64,000 nt of DNA from contig JAVHNS010000011.1 of the NCBI GenBank assembly GCA_036872755.1, forward strand, positions 62,001-126,000. Direction: 5' to 3'. Positions 12,846-26,606 of this stretch are shown here, in pieces; the stretch's first letter is position 1; each line of letters opens with the position of its first letter. Source of the stretch: Orbilia blumenaviensis (lineage: Eukaryota > Ascomycota > Orbiliomycetes > Orbiliales > Orbiliaceae). Below the pieces are notes generated by a model. It made no database searches. It had not been told where the DNA came from and saw only the letters and a program-made list of their open reading frames with translations. The translations under genes and the position numbers were made by a program.

Positions 12846-13609
12846 ATGGTAACCACCGACGTTTCACAGAAACTGCACAAGCTTCACGATGAACTTCGTG
12901 GTGCACTGAAGCAGTACCCGGATTTCCCGCAGCCGGGAATTCTCTTCGAAGACATCTTGCCGCTGTTCTCCTCCTTTGAAATCCATACCAAGCTCGTCGA
13001 CGCTCTCGTTCTGCAAGTCATTGAGGCTTTCCCCTCGAAACCGGATGTGATTGTTGGTCTTGATGCCCGCGGTTTCCTCTTCGGCCCTACGTTGGCTCTC
13101 AAACTCGAAGCTGGTTTTGTTCCTGTTCGAAAGAGGGGGAAGATGCCCGGCGAATGCGTCGCTGAAAAGTATGTGAAGGAGTACGGCGAAGATTGGTTTG
13201 AGATGCAAAAGGATGTTATCAAACCCGGCCAAAAAGTCCTTGTTGTGGATGACATAATAGCCACTGGTAAGCTAATATTTGACCCTCTCCAATGCGCTGC
13301 ATATCGAAAGCGGACATTGCCCCCTTGCTCGTGCCTCACAGCCACAACTTGCGACCTGGGCCAAAAGGCTTCAAGATAATCTGGGGATTTGGAGATATCT
13401 ATCCCTCATATATATCCCATTGATGCATATTGAATAATCAACTAATGAATACCTCCCTCGACTTTCGAATAGGTGGATCGGCTTCCGCAGCAGGATCTTT
13501 GGTCCGTCAGTTAGAAGGCGACCTTTTGGGATATCTATTTATCCTGGAACTTGACTTCCTAAAAGGACGAGATAAACTTGACGCCCCGGTATACACGTTA
13601 TTACATTAG
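12846..13609 (+). CDS. APT1: Adenine phosphoribosyltransferase
   Basis: The enzyme makes AMP from adenine and PRPP in purine salvage, in the cytosol. Exons 12846-13266 and 13473-13609 are joined across a 206-bp intron (GTAAGC donor, ATAG acceptor) in phase 1, giving 185 aa, the normal length. Visible motifs are the N-terminal [23 protein letters not shown] in the flexible/adenine region, and KRGKMPGE. The PRPP-binding loop [11 protein letters not shown] is split by the intron just before GGSA, which completes the ATGGSA signature. The C-terminus has the usual LxFLKGR and ends TLLH. The intron inside the PRPP loop makes the second exon essential for activity. The start ATG is the first in frame after an open leader. 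Assignment is firm. Confidence 0.95.
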
Positions 13610-13982
13610 GAAGAACGGAATACAGTTAGACGAGGCCCGCAGTTTTTCAGGACTCTCTTCATCCTGATCTTTGTTTGATTGTGGTAATGATAGACCAATA
13701 GACCAATGCAATGTACGCAATATGCTAGAGTCTGTGTACGAATATAATATTTTACGGGACTGATATCATATATCTCACTAACTAGTACATGTACCTGTTA
13801 TGCTTAAACCTTGACTGGAATAGTAACTCCTAAAATTCACACTTATATATGAAAATCTCTCACTGTGGAACCTCTTACGTACCGCTTCAAATAAAGATTC
13901 TATGAAATTGCACCAGCGTTTGGAAAGTTTTCAAGTGATAGATGCTCAAGACGATACTTGAATACCGAAAACCATCTCTTTC

Positions 13983-14014
13983 AAAAAAAAAAAAACAAAA
14001 AAAAAAAAAAAAAA
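13983..14014. repeat. Poly(A) tract, interrupted once
   Basis: About 32 nearly pure A residues, broken by a single C. It is followed 66 bp later by a T tract of similar length, so the two can form an inverted repeat. Confidence 0.9.
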
Positions 14015-14077
14015 ACTCCTGGCTGCTCATGCCACCGACGTGAATGTACCTGTTTTCGGTGCTTCCAATGCAGGAAT

Positions 14078-14080
<3 letters not shown>

Positions 14081-14116
<36 letters not shown>
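14081..14116. repeat. Poly(T) tract, 36 nt
   Basis: An uninterrupted run of 36 T. On the minus strand it would read as a poly(A) tail, so it could mark the 3' end of a retro-inserted sequence, or pair with the A tract at 13983-14014. Confidence 0.9.
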
Positions 14117-17100
14117 CCCCGCCAAGTCTAACGCGCCCATTGCCATGCAACCAAGCCCCAAGCTTGTGCACGGTTGATCTCTGATCTTCCCGATCTGGAA
14201 GATTGATTGCCCAAGTTGGCTACACCAGTAAGCCAGAATGGGGTGCGGGAACACATTTTGTGATTTGTCCAAATTCCTTTTGTCAACACTGGCAGGAATC
14301 GGCTCAACCACATATGTGCTTGCATACGACTGAGAGAGAGAGGGGGGGAGTGAAAGAGAATATAGTCAAAATAGTAAATAGTCAGCCGGATTTGCACACA
14401 TGTCATATCTAGCAATTAAAAAAGTCGCTAGCCGTAGCAAATTCGCGAATTCGTGAAACTCTTGGGACTGGGTCCCGGGTCTCGGTACTCCGGTTTTGGG
14501 AATCCCAACTAGAGTTCGACTTCGACTGCTGTCAGCTGCTGGCCCAGCTGCCTTTTGAATCGTGTCAGTTCTTTCTTTGAAGAAGAAGCGGAAGCTTATG
14601 ACAAGAATCCGTATCCCTCCAAGACAAACGGCACCAAAGAGCATATCCGGTGCAGTGGCACAAGATTCTGAGACAGCGAAAAAAATCTGATCAGATTGAT
14701 GCCAGTAGCCGGTGTGGTGTTACATGAGCTTGAAGTAAGTACTAGAACAGATGTACAGCCGGTCCGGTCAAGCAATCTAATAGTTAGAATTGTGGTTGAT
14801 ATCATGATGCATATGCTGCACATGTAACTGAGGAGGTCTTGCTCGCCATATCGGCATGTCCGCCCCCTATAGCGCCAAGCCATGTACGCATATGCGCACA
14901 CAGATTCAAAAATGCGTGGAAATACACGTACATGTATGCCTTAAAGTACTTAGTATGTATATAAGTGAATATTTACGTATTTGTATGCGAGATTCAAATC
15001 CTCATTTTTAGTAAAGCCTGCAAACTTTTTTCACGTCCTAGATTTATCACGGACCTAGTCTCGGTCCCAGACGCTGTTGACCACTCACGGACCCAAAGCA
15101 AGAAACCTGCTGATGGTTTGAACCTCGACCTGCGTGGTTTTTGTTTTTCCAGATTGCGTTTCCCAGCGTCCAGGACTATCCTTGAAAGCGATACTGTGGC
15201 GTCTGCTGTGTTTCTAAGCTGCTTGCCGCAGGAAAGAAATATGAAAAAGTCTAGACCGTGATATTCCCAGAGCTTGACGGGTGAGAAAATGAAATTCCCC
15301 GGTTGCGGTGCCTCTATTATAGATTCACCCTCAAATGCAATATGATGTATTAATTAAATTTCTGGATGAGACTTCCTTCCGAGCCCGTCAATTGCAGGTC
15401 CCACTCTGACTAAAGCTCTGCTTTGTTCACAGATGGCAATTAACCCCGGCTGGGACAATCGCTGCCCATGCCGCCGTCACTCACCAGAAGCGATAGACAA
15501 AGACAACCAATACACGCCAAGGTATGTCTCAACAAGATTTGGGCCCGAAGGAAGGGCGGCAGGTTAGTTGGCATTTGCAGCCGCCCCATCAGACCGGAGG
15601 GGGCCTGTCGGGCACCCCGTTACGATATTGATCATATTTCACGACAGCCAATATAAGTGCTCCCAAATAACCCTGATACCAGCCCATAGATGTAAAAAGG
15701 GAGTTGATGGGAACCGGAAAGCGGTTTCTCTTCCATATATACCAGAATGCCAGAGATAACGCCCACCGCGGTACCGTTGCGTCACCATCACGACACAATG
15801 CAGGAATGGGTTATAAATTCAGGCCGCTGATGACCGACGGGGTTTCCTACGTTTGTCTCAATTGCGTTCCCGGTGTGCGTAATTTCAAGAAGAAATACAG
15901 GCGTTTGTACGTACAACTCTGCAGTTCATTGCATTCTTCGAAACCCGTCCGATCCACCAGTTAGCCCTGTTGAGTAGTGGTGGCAGTTGTTGTAGTAAAT
16001 TAGCACCTTTGCATTAATTCGATTTGAAGATCATCCTTGAGGCTCGACAGGCAGCAAGCTAGCAACGGGCTATCATCGTATTACTAAAGATAAGGCAGGG
16101 ACTGAACCATCCTATCCAGGAGGATCTTTTTCAAGACCCGTCTATGGGAACTTTGTTCTGGTGGACGACGCCCGTGGATCGCGTCTAAGGGTCCAGGCTG
16201 ACCTAGCGCCTTGGCAAGCAACTTCACAGCTGCCTCTCCAAGGACATTGAAACTATAGCTGGATTTCATACCTCCCCCGGATGCATGGTCCCGGGCCCTG
16301 TTCCTGTGCATTTTTACATCATCCACCCACAACTGTTAGTTTGGGTCAGTATTGAACAGAGCGAGGTAACAGGCAGGGACAATATTGCACTTGTCAAGTT
16401 GAAATCGTTGGCATCGGTCTTGAGACGGGTAGCGGATTGGTGGTTGGGCCTTTACAAAATCGGTGGTAACAGAATTCCAGAACTTAATTTTATATTTCAA
16501 AGTGTGGAACCATAATATTATTAATCTTCCCATCGATAATAGATTTAACCAAATACCGTTGTTCCTGGGGTCTGAAGTGGACCCATGGAATCCTTTCCCC
16601 GAATTCCTCAACGGGCGCTGTCCATCGAGTGACCTGGATGCAGGGCTAGCATCCAGCAAGCCTTTGATCATGCATCCTTTTCGGTTAGTTCCAATCGTAA
16701 TAAAAAGCTAGTCTGTACGACAGAATGCTCTTGGCGCCAATTGGTGTGAACCTCAGCACACACCCGTCTCGATTGGAATTCGTCCTTGCAAGGAAATTCA
16801 CGTTCAGGATCCAGTTCCCAGCTTTCTAGTGTAGTTCCCAAAAAGCAATTACTTTGCACTGGGACTGAGAGTTTTTCCGGGACAGAAGGGCAGGAAAGTA
16901 AGAACAGCCGATGGCTTCGAATTTCGAATGTTTCATGGACTCAATACGTACCAAAGCCTGCCTCCCCATATCAAGGTACCCATCTAGACCCGTCTTCACT
17001 CAGTATATGCGGTGCATGTACATTGAAATCGCACTCGTACTTGTACATGTACTTCCCGACGAGAATAGAGACCTAAGTTTGTTCGCGTAACGCCAGTGGA

Positions 17101-19913
17101 GTGCGGTGCAGTGATCAGCCCTCAGATTTCGCCCGTTGCACCTGTTCGGGTCACGACCGACCCTTAGTGCAGCGAGCCGGTTAAGCTGAAGCATTCCAGG
17201 ACATATTTAGTACCTCCTCACTCACTCAACTTTTTTTAAAAATGGCTCTCTAGATCTGTGAGGGAGATTTGACCATTAGGGTTGTCGGTACAACTAGAAT
17301 TACTATATCTGTCGACGGCATGAAGCAATGCTAGCATGAGTAAATATACCACTTTGAATCAGAACAACATACATGTTAAATCTGGCTTTCCTGGCTACAA
17401 CACTGGATTCGACTGACCCTGAACCTATGGGCCATCTGAAACGAATTGTGACCTGAAAATATTAAAAAATATATCTATTTTTTATTTTTTTCATTTTATT
17501 TTTAATTTGATGATATGTCAACATCATATGTTGTGTCTCGAAGATTGATGTCTTGCAGAATTCAAAACTCGGAGACGAGAGAAAGCGATGCATTTCCGGT
17601 GTGCACGGGCTTTGACCGGGTTATTCCTTCACCGTATTATTTTACTACATCCCACCACCACCGGGTCAGGTGCTGACCTGGTACGTACCTACTGGCTTGC
17701 CTACTTGCACTACGGATGTATCGGCCGTCCGTTTTGCTCGCCAGCGAGCTGAGCTGCGGAATTCGAACCGAATGAAAGACATGACCACGGTCCAGTTCAA
17801 AGAGGACCAGCTAAACGAAAACCGGGACAGTTTGCATGTCTATCTAGCCACCAGACCACCATCTAGCTTCGTCCGACGCATTTTCAGGCAGTATCGAGCT
17901 CTCTCCTGCGCCTATGTTAACCGTCAATGGTGCAGAGCCGGCATTGGCCCCAAACTAGCACTATGCGGCACGCGCGCACATCCGTCTCATAGTTTTCCGT
18001 ACCACTGCCGGCCGCGGCCTCCTAGCTTGTTTTTCTACTTTGCATCCGTCCGTATAATATCGACCTGCAAATTGTGTCTTTCACTGAGGCATGTTCTGAC
18101 CCATCCGTTATGAGTTTCAGAAGACGTTACTATGCCGTTTTCTGGGATTTTTCCAACAGACCATGTGCCATTTCCTTTTCCTGCTTGGAGGAATGGGAAG
18201 CATACTTGATAGCCTAGTGCAGGGAAAGGGAAGCCTGAGCCTTAAGGTATGGTTCGGCCTGTAAGCCATCCATTTTCACTCAACGGGACATGCGTCTGTA
18301 ATTCTAGAAATTGCCTGTCCTCTTTTTTTGACGCACTACCACCGCCGTACTTTTTTTTCTTCTTGGGACTAGGATTATATTTTGGCAGATCCTTTCAACA
18401 GGCCCTGGGATGGCATCAGAACTAGTGCGCGTGTGAGCTTGGAATCTTTTTTTTTCTTTTCTGCCCTCCTTCTTCTTTTTTTGACACAAGCACCGCATCG
18501 TACACGGTTACTTCCTTTACAGCTCCCCACCATGATCTTGTTCATTCCGAGAGTGGCCGCAGCCGGTTCTCTTTGATGAGAAGGAAAAGGACGGTCAATT
18601 ACTCGTCTTCGTTCGACCTTTACCCTTGCAACTTGAGTATGATCGCAGAGACATCCATACCGTTTAACTTCAACTGGAGACTTCTGATCTAGCTAGCCCA
18701 CCCCGGCTTTAGCGTCAACGACCTTATAATTAATTCTAGGGCCAGGGTTTTTTTAGAGAAACGCTAGATGATCTGGCTACCCGTGCCCCATAAAATCTTT
18801 CCAGATCTGCTGTCTCTTACCGTGGTTACAAAGCCCGGTCCTGGCCTCTGAAAGGCGTCGATGGCCTGTCCACCCATCTAGCTTCTCCTGAACTAGTTCG
18901 TACAGACCATTCTCGTCTCCGAAAGCCCGCCGGGGAGGCGCTATATACGGTACCAGAGCTAGCCAAACTTTTCTCACAACGGTTGGAGGATATAAAATAG
19001 TAAAGGTCAACCATTTCCTTTTTCCAAGAATATCAAAAGGCAAGAAGGGACAATTACAAGAAAAGCAAACCTAGCTTTTTCATCGGGTCTCTGCTATAAT
19101 CTTACACGCTATAATTATTTTACATGCAACATCGTCCGGGCTCTCCTACCACTGGCCACTTCCCGCCTTTCGAACTTGACTCGGAACTTGCAGCTGGGAT
19201 GCATGAGGGGTCCACCTGCATTGCTTCACATCTGAGGTTCGATTGATATTCGACCGCCCTGCACAAACGGTTGACAAGAAACAGTCCAACATCCGAACGA
19301 AAAAGACACCTGCCATTAGTTCAAACGACGACGTCTACTCTCTCTTAGTACCCTCCAGCTTCTACCCTCTACACCCCAGTCCTTCTTAGTTGCGGCGGCG
19401 GCGCAACTTTAAACTTAACAATTTCAAAACTCAGGCACCGCGCTTGTGTGCCTACTTTAGGTCTCTGACCAGGCCAGAAGGAAGAAACAGTTGCTTATTT
19501 AACCCCTTCCAACTGTCCACGTTATTGTTTGCAAAGCTTCTTCGCCTTGCATATACTCTATCTTCCCACCTTTTTCTTTTCTCAGATCTATTATATCCCC
19601 ACTCGGAGGGTTCCTGTTAGTTGGAGGGGTGGGCAACAGACATAACATTTGTCCAAAAGTCCACATCCACATCCACAACATCTGGTCTTCTCAGAAGGAG
19701 GATCAAACCAACATCTTGCCCCTCCCTCTCCCAAAACACCCTTTAGCGATCCTCATTATAGATCCGCCTTTTGTTTTTTACGGTCTATACCTTAGTCAAG
19801 AGAAGTCAGACGCAGTGCTAGTGTGCTGCAGGGGCAAAAAGCAAGTTCTGTCTCGACGCTTCCAAACCTCGCAACTGGACTGTGCCAAAAAAAAAAGAGA
19901 ACATCTTACGAAG

Positions 19914-22266
19914 ATGTCCCAAAGCCTGAAAAAGAAGCAAATAGTGGAGATTGCGACTCCCACTGACATCCATCGCATGCAATCTGACCCGCCATCGCCA
20001 AATATAAAGCAGGAAGCCAATTGTTATATACCTTGGTCTTCATCCGACTGGCACTCAAATAGAAGCCCAATCCCCGCGGCCAAAGACGAGGATTTTGAAG
20101 GATCAGACTACAACAGTTCACACAGCTGGTATACTATCAATCACTCTGCTTATAGTGATATGGTAAGTTATATCACCCTATACCCTCCAACTTCTGAACT
20201 TAACTTTTTCAACATCTATCAACTTTTATACAAACTCTATACCACCCCCTACCCATCAAGTTATCTCTTAGAGCATTGCAATTGTTCAACTGTTATACCA
20301 TGTTGTCACAAGCATGTTCTATAGAGAACTCACACCTTCTCTTCCAATCTTCGTATCGGTTGAGGTTCAGGCGTATATATCAAGTTATAACGCGCATTCA
20401 TATTGCCGCCTTCCCTCTGATCTACGGACAGAGGCGGGGAGAGTACATTTGATATCATGTCAGAGCGCTCGAGCGCTCTTCGTCTACTCGTAGGCAGTTT
20501 ATTCGCATATGAAGTATCAATCGCAGTTGTTACTGGCTTTTCCATATAGCGATAGCCATGCTTTGCTAGGATTGCCTACATGAACAGGGACATATATCTG
20601 CGCGTATGCCTGAAGCAATACAAGATAGCTACCACCAGCACGCTTGTGTTTTGAGACAGTATAGAATCAGATTGCTAACTTGAAGTCTCGTATGTTTTCT
20701 TACAACAGGGCCCCATCACATATCAAGAGAACGGCATCGAAGCAAACCAAGGGAGCACTTATCCGTCTTATCGACACAGAGATTCTACATCTCCCCCCGC
20801 TTCAGACCGTAGGAATAGCATTTATCGCCCGGGACCCCCTTTGCCCCCACCAATGAACGTAGTAACTTCCAACGTCTCGCCCGGCTTGTCCAGCCGCGGC
20901 AAATCACATTATTCTACGGCTTCCATAGGGTCTCCGAGCCTGTACGGCTCTAGCCCAAGAACTTCTAGTCTTAGCGTTGGGAACAGCTCTATGCAATTCC
21001 CAAGTCAGATACTCAAATATACAGAGCCATCTCTGAATTCAATCTCAGAGAATCAGCCTTCAAGCCTTCCATCAAGCTTCTCAGGAAGTTCTTCTGCAAC
21101 ACTCACACCTCCAGCCATGCATCGAACTCACTCCGGCCCCATCCTAAAGTCCAACGAGAGGAGGCTCTTTAACCCAGCTCAGAGTAGCCTCCCTCAAATT
21201 TCGTTCCAACAAAACTCACCGGATGCACCACCACCTGGAGGTGAAATCAAGACGGAGTTCGAACCTGCTCCGCCTACTATGTTCGGCCATAACGGTAGCC
21301 CATACCACAAGCACGACTTCGAGCCTACCCTTCAGACAATGTACCCGATGACATTACCCACAATGGCACCAGTTCATCCAACTCCCTTCACTAACGGCGC
21401 TGGTGGGAATACCTACTTCACCCCTCATGCCGCTCACATTGATGGCGTCCCAACTCATCACCCACATCCTCAGGGGTTGTTGACAGATGCATTTGGCGAG
21501 CCTAATGGCCATACCCACGGCTACAGGCCAAAGCGCGAGTATGGTATTATGGAAGGGTACGGGCATTGGTCGTCTCCAGACGGCATGCCGATGCCAAAGC
21601 CAGTCAAACGCAGAAAGTCATCTGCCACACAGCCATGGCAGCTTTCTGATGACGACAGGTATCTCATCAAGCTTAAGGACGAAGACCAGCTTCCCTGGAA
21701 AGAAATTGTGCTACGTTTCAAGGAAGAAGGGCGAGGGAACCACCGTGTTCCAGCTTTGCAAATGCGCCTCAAGAGGATTAAGGAACGAATCAGGCAATGG
21801 TCTCCGGAAGATGTAAACAACCATCATTTCCTCATCCCAAACACACGGTGCTACCCAGTGCGACAACCTCAAATGCTTATAAGAGCATCTGGCTAACCAA
21901 TATTTTGTCCGTGTGCGCCACGTCCGGTCGCCACCACCGTGGCCGGTCTACGCCTACCACATCATTCTCTTCCTTCCATTCAAATAGGAGAAACTACTTG
22001 ACGATGCAAAAAAGTGGATTGACAAAAACTACTGGGAAATCGTAGCAAGCAAGATGGTGGAGTACGGTAGAAAAGAAAAGATACCCGGCACCTCCTGCGA
22101 AAAGAAATGGAAAGAGTTGAACGCCAGGCGAGAGTCGGAGCCAAAATCTGGATCTGGACGCTTGCATCACGATGACCTTCCGCCGCATTCACAGTCTCAC
22201 TCCGCCGCTGGCAGCCCAGCGACCAATTTCAGTAGCTATGAAGAAGACGAAGAGGTTGCTTGTTGA
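19914..22266 (+). CDS. Myb/SANT-like DNA-binding regulator
   Basis: Probable nuclear transcription regulator of 543 aa. Exons are 19914-20162, 20709-21812 and 21988-22266, all in phase 0, with introns of 546 and 175 bp. Residues 1-380 are low-complexity, rich in Ser/Pro/His/Thr. A basic patch KPVKRRKSS (around 380) may be a nuclear localisation signal. Residues 390-451 hold a first tryptophan-containing helical repeat (PWQLSDDDRYLIKLK..LPWKEIVLRF). The second intron lies exactly inside the following repeat: WSPED joins EKLLDDAKKWIDKNYWEI, and the repeat ends near KKWKEL (495). This gives two Myb-like repeats. The tail is acidic. The ATG is the only one in an open frame that extends upstream without other methionines. 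The first intron is unusually long, and a small exon inside it cannot be excluded. Targets are unknown. Confidence 0.85.
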
Positions 22267-25200
22267 GGTTCGTGGCCATGCACAAAGGTTCTGTTTCTGT
22301 TCCATTTTTATTTCCGATTTTTTGATATTTATTTCTTTCTTATGATAATTTATTTTACTCTGTTTATTCTGACGCCTCTTGTTTTTTTCGTCATGTTTTA
22401 CTTTTTGGATTATCTTTCACTTGTACTCAGATATCACTAGGAGTTCAAACGGGTCGGCAGAGGATTGTTCAATATCACGGGTCGCTTTCAATCTATATAC
22501 CATTCAATACAGGGTTTCGATACATTTCTTGTACTCTCTTTGTTGTTTCCAGAAAAAACAGTCGCTCACTAGGTATACCTGTTTTTATCCCAATCTTTCA
22601 ATGATTTTACAAAAATCTCTTTATCAAACCCCTATGTGTATGTCTCGCCAGGTATAAACACCATTAGTACTGTCAATTGCATACACTTTTGCTTTATCTA
22701 TTCAAAGTTTTCTTTCCCCTTTCCTATCCGTTCGAGGCTTTAGTTTATGCGGCTTTTTGTTGTTCCATCTTTCGATCAAATCACTCTTCAAAAATTTCTC
22801 GTAACATTCTCCATCGCATTTTCATGGTGTGCTACGTCTTGGTCTTTTCTTTTTTTCTTTTTTTTTCTCTTCTCGATTTCCTTACTCCGCAGAAATAAAA
22901 AAGTAAAAGCCTTTTTTCAAATTTGGTATTGATACAGGCATCTTTGGGGCCGATGTCGATAGTGGTGGAGCTGCGGGGCTGGCCTAGATTGCTCTGCCAG
23001 TGCGGGGGCGCTATATTTGTTTTACTCTTGTCCTTTTTTGTTGCTGGTCGTCGACACCAAGTATTCTTGTTTTCCTTTGTTTCCTTGATTTCCCTCTTTT
23101 TTTCTGACTAATTCTTTTTTCCTTTATTAGTCCAAAATACTTCCTTTGTATCTAGTAGCCTTTATTTAGCTTGGGGGAGAAGTGCAATACAATGATATCT
23201 CGAGTTCAAAGTCAACCAGCCATCTCGGCCTTCAAAATGATGTTAATTTGTGTATTTGTCCCGGCGGCCGGCCCCGGAGACCATCAACCTATTGGATGCG
23301 ATCAATTAATCATCTATCACATTGACAATAACCCCTTTGAAAAAATCGCAAAAATGTAGAATTCAAAGCTTGGGCCCGTTGACACTGGCCCGAAATCGAT
23401 CCCTTTGGTCTTTGGTCTTTTTTTTTTTTTTACGTTTCAAACAAAAACTTAAATTAAATTGTTATCACGATGATGACGGCTTGAATACTTATCTTGGCGA
23501 GAAGAAGAATAATGTCAGTTGGGATATATGCTTATTTGACGAACCAGCCTTCTACCAGACTGTGTGAAAAGGCGCTAGATCCTCGGCCTCGATAGTTGAC
23601 TTGACATGACAAGATGGATCCATAGCTAAGGCGAAGCTGGTGAGATCCGATTCAGCCCAATCAGAACGTTCGAACGTCCGAAAGACATCCCAGACGTTGA
23701 GCTGAGAATCAAATGAGCATGAGCAAACACCACGGCGCTCTGGGATCCTTGGCTTACAGCTACTGTTCAGTGGTACCAGATATAGTGTTCCAAAACCGCA
23801 CGACGTCAATGGAAACCGACTAATCCCAATGTACCGAGCCATAGCACAGGATAGGCTTCATTTGACTAGGGTAGTCAGTCGTTCGAAAAAATGTAGCTTC
23901 CCGCGGCATTTTTGCGCAGCTCGTGCCTGTTTGGTTCACCCTCTAATTATAAGCGAGCGAGCAAACCTGAGGTATCGCGCCGGATTCCGTCTAGCTCACG
24001 ACACTTAATTACAATAACTAAGGTACGATACCTGCACCCCTTCCGAGCAAATCATGTGGAATTGGGGCCGTATTCCGGTGGGAACAAATTGAAGGAATTA
24101 GATTGACTCCAAGCTCGGATACGAGCGGCCGAGAAGTGAAAAAAAATAAAGTAAAAATAATAAAATTTAATAGGATAATCCCGTTGAACTAAAAGCCCAT
24201 TCTATCGCGAAGAGACTTGCCGTAACAGACTGACCGTTCCTAACGGAACATCCGCGGACTGAAGGCGCTAGCGTAGAAGCTGACACAAGGCTGCTCTGAC
24301 CCTCAATAAAACATGATTCATCAACGTCTACGAGGAAAAGTTTTCCGATGGAAACCAAATTATTTTGTCAAAGTACGGACCATCAAGACACCCTTGCCAG
24401 AAATCTCGATTCGAACTCAAACCCAGATATCCAAGCCTTTAGCCTAGGCGAGGCGAGCAAGGATAGGCCTTGCGACTGCGATCGAATCCTTGGGAAAATA
24501 TAGAATAGTGTGTATGGATATGCAGATGGTAACATGCGTATCTAGACATCTGAAAATGAGATCGATCTTCCATGCCAGGTGCTCAACGTAATACACATGC
24601 AAATTTCACAGCATCATGCAGATGGCCGTCGGACATGCAACACGTAGGAGGACGAAATATCAGTTTAGCATTCAATGCATTCCACCCAGGAGGGACCCAT
24701 CGTATGTAGCACGCAGAGATACTTCGGAACACGATGTAGCATGTAGTTTCCCATATGATATCATCGAGGCGTTCAGTGCTGACCAGCTGGTAAAGTGCTA
24801 CCCTAAAATTTCGAGCATATGGCTCAGGCCTGCGATGCAATGCAGGGCCTAAGCCAGGGCAGCGTTGCATTTTCATCATCCTTCGAATTCGTTTGTTTTT
24901 TACGACTCAACTAAGCAAGCTCGAGTGTAGAAACGGGGATCTTGTGCGAGATCGATCTGAGAGTGGAGCAAAGTTATTAAAATTTGATTAGGCTAAACCG
25001 CCATCTCCACTTTCATGCGTGCTCAGGCCAATGGCAGCTTGTACGACGGCATCTGAGATCGATGGACAGATACATGTACCACGCCATCACCAAACTTAGC
25101 TCGTTCCAGATGGAATGGGTTGTGTAACTCACTTGTGGGTCCCTTAATAACGTTTGCCTTCTGATCTAGACCGTCTCTGTACAAGCGATTGGAACCGTGG

Positions 25201-26606
25201 CCATGGACGCCATAATGCATTGTAGTTGAGATCAGAACTGGATCAAATGACAAACATGGCACAGCGAACTCAGCCGATTGGATTGAGGCACCTTTTCTTT
25301 TGCTTTTTTGATCAATCCTTGATATCATGCCGTAGGACATTCGTTCCGAACAGTCTTCCTCGAGGTTTTCACGTCAGGCTCAGATCCTGGCAAGAACCGT
25401 TTCATTAGGCAGATTAAAATCGTGGACCCGAGAAACCGTAAACGGGATCCTAACCTGAGTACTCGGTGAAGCATCTACGTCACCTCAAAATATCCCGATC
25501 GGGCAGCACCGGCATGTTTTCAACATGAACATGAACGAGTCGCGGCTATGCATCATGCATATGGACTATATGAGCAACTGAACTGGGGCCACAGCCTGCC
25601 GGCCGGTCACCGTTGTAAGCCGATATCCGACCAGATATACACCATAACTTTTCTCAGCGCCTTTTTTTGATCATGTAGTTACTAATAGAATGGAGCGAAG
25701 GCTGGGTAGGTACCTACTTAGACAGACTAACTATGCAAAACGATATCTTGGCATTGATCAAGCAATTCCAACTCACCCTACAGAAGCCCAACCCATGGTA
25801 ACCGTAGAACGTGCCGTCTTTATCTCAGAGACGTTTTAGAACAATCTTTCCAACTTGTTTCACATTTGGTATAGACGTCCCCCACCCATTATTCGGAGTC
25901 CTGGAACTAATTCTTATCTGCAAACCTAAGACCCCCAAGCGAAAGTCCTGCGGCATGGTAGCTAGTAATTAAAGACATAGATAGACGATGTTTACAAGGC
26001 ATTGTTTGTGACATTAATCCCAAAATGGTTTATTCCCTATATTCATTATAACAGAGTTTGCAGCAGTTGATAGATGGATATATCACAGTATGTAGAGGCT
26101 GCTTAGCCAATTGCGCCTGCAGGTAAACCTATCCTCCAGCCGAGAGAGAAAATGAAGAATGAATATGACTTTTACAGGAGCGAAGGTCTCTATTGACGTT
26201 AGATCTAAGCTTCTGACTTGATCTGAAAAGCCACTCAATCATTCTGCTAGTGTACTCCTATAGTATATATTTACACTCGTTCTGGAAGTTTATCCCACTA
26301 AACTAGGCTTCCAGGAGTAGGTAACAACATACCATCCAAAATCAAAGAGCTAGAGAAATGGAAATCAAAAAAACATCAAATAATTTGCTAACCTTTTGTG
26401 ACATCAATTAGAAAATATTCCCAGGTTTAATCGATTGAATTCTGAATTCATGAAAGTATGCAAATCCATCGATGACAAACTCCCGTCAGGCCTAAATACT
26501 GAAAACGGCCGCTATCATTATCAAACTCCAACAAACCAACAGTGAGAAGACTGCAACAGCGACATTATCGGATCTGGAATCGAATGTTCCATCGCCCCGG
26601 AAACTT
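22267..26606. other. Intergenic, no supported gene
   Basis: The first kilobase after 22266 is T-rich and pyrimidine-rich, probably the 3' untranslated region and downstream flank of the Myb-like gene, with T-runs near 22850-22870 and 23419-23430. The rest has only short frames. A minus-strand frame at 23842-23552 contains a WD-repeat-like scrap (SQLNVWD), too short to call. Nothing else was recognised. Confidence 0.5.

Larger units (their letters stand above)
13610..19913. other. Large intergenic region with homopolymer tracts
   Basis: Over 6 kb without a supported gene. It holds the A-tract and T-tract pair at 13983-14116 (listed separately), a very AT-rich patch at 17461-17520, and a pyrimidine-rich leader-like region at 19390-19913 ahead of the Myb-like gene. 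A 147-codon plus-strand frame at 17670-18113 and an 82-codon minus-strand frame at 16332-16084 have no recognisable motifs and I do not call them. This may be decayed repeat sequence. Confidence 0.5.

Noticed and set aside
13267..13379. APRT read through into the intron as a shorter protein
   Set aside because: Reading through loses GGSA of the PRPP loop; the spliced form restores the full family signature.
17670..18113. 147-codon plus-strand frame
   Set aside because: No family motif, no splice context, uneven composition with many Arg/Pro/Ser; probably chance.
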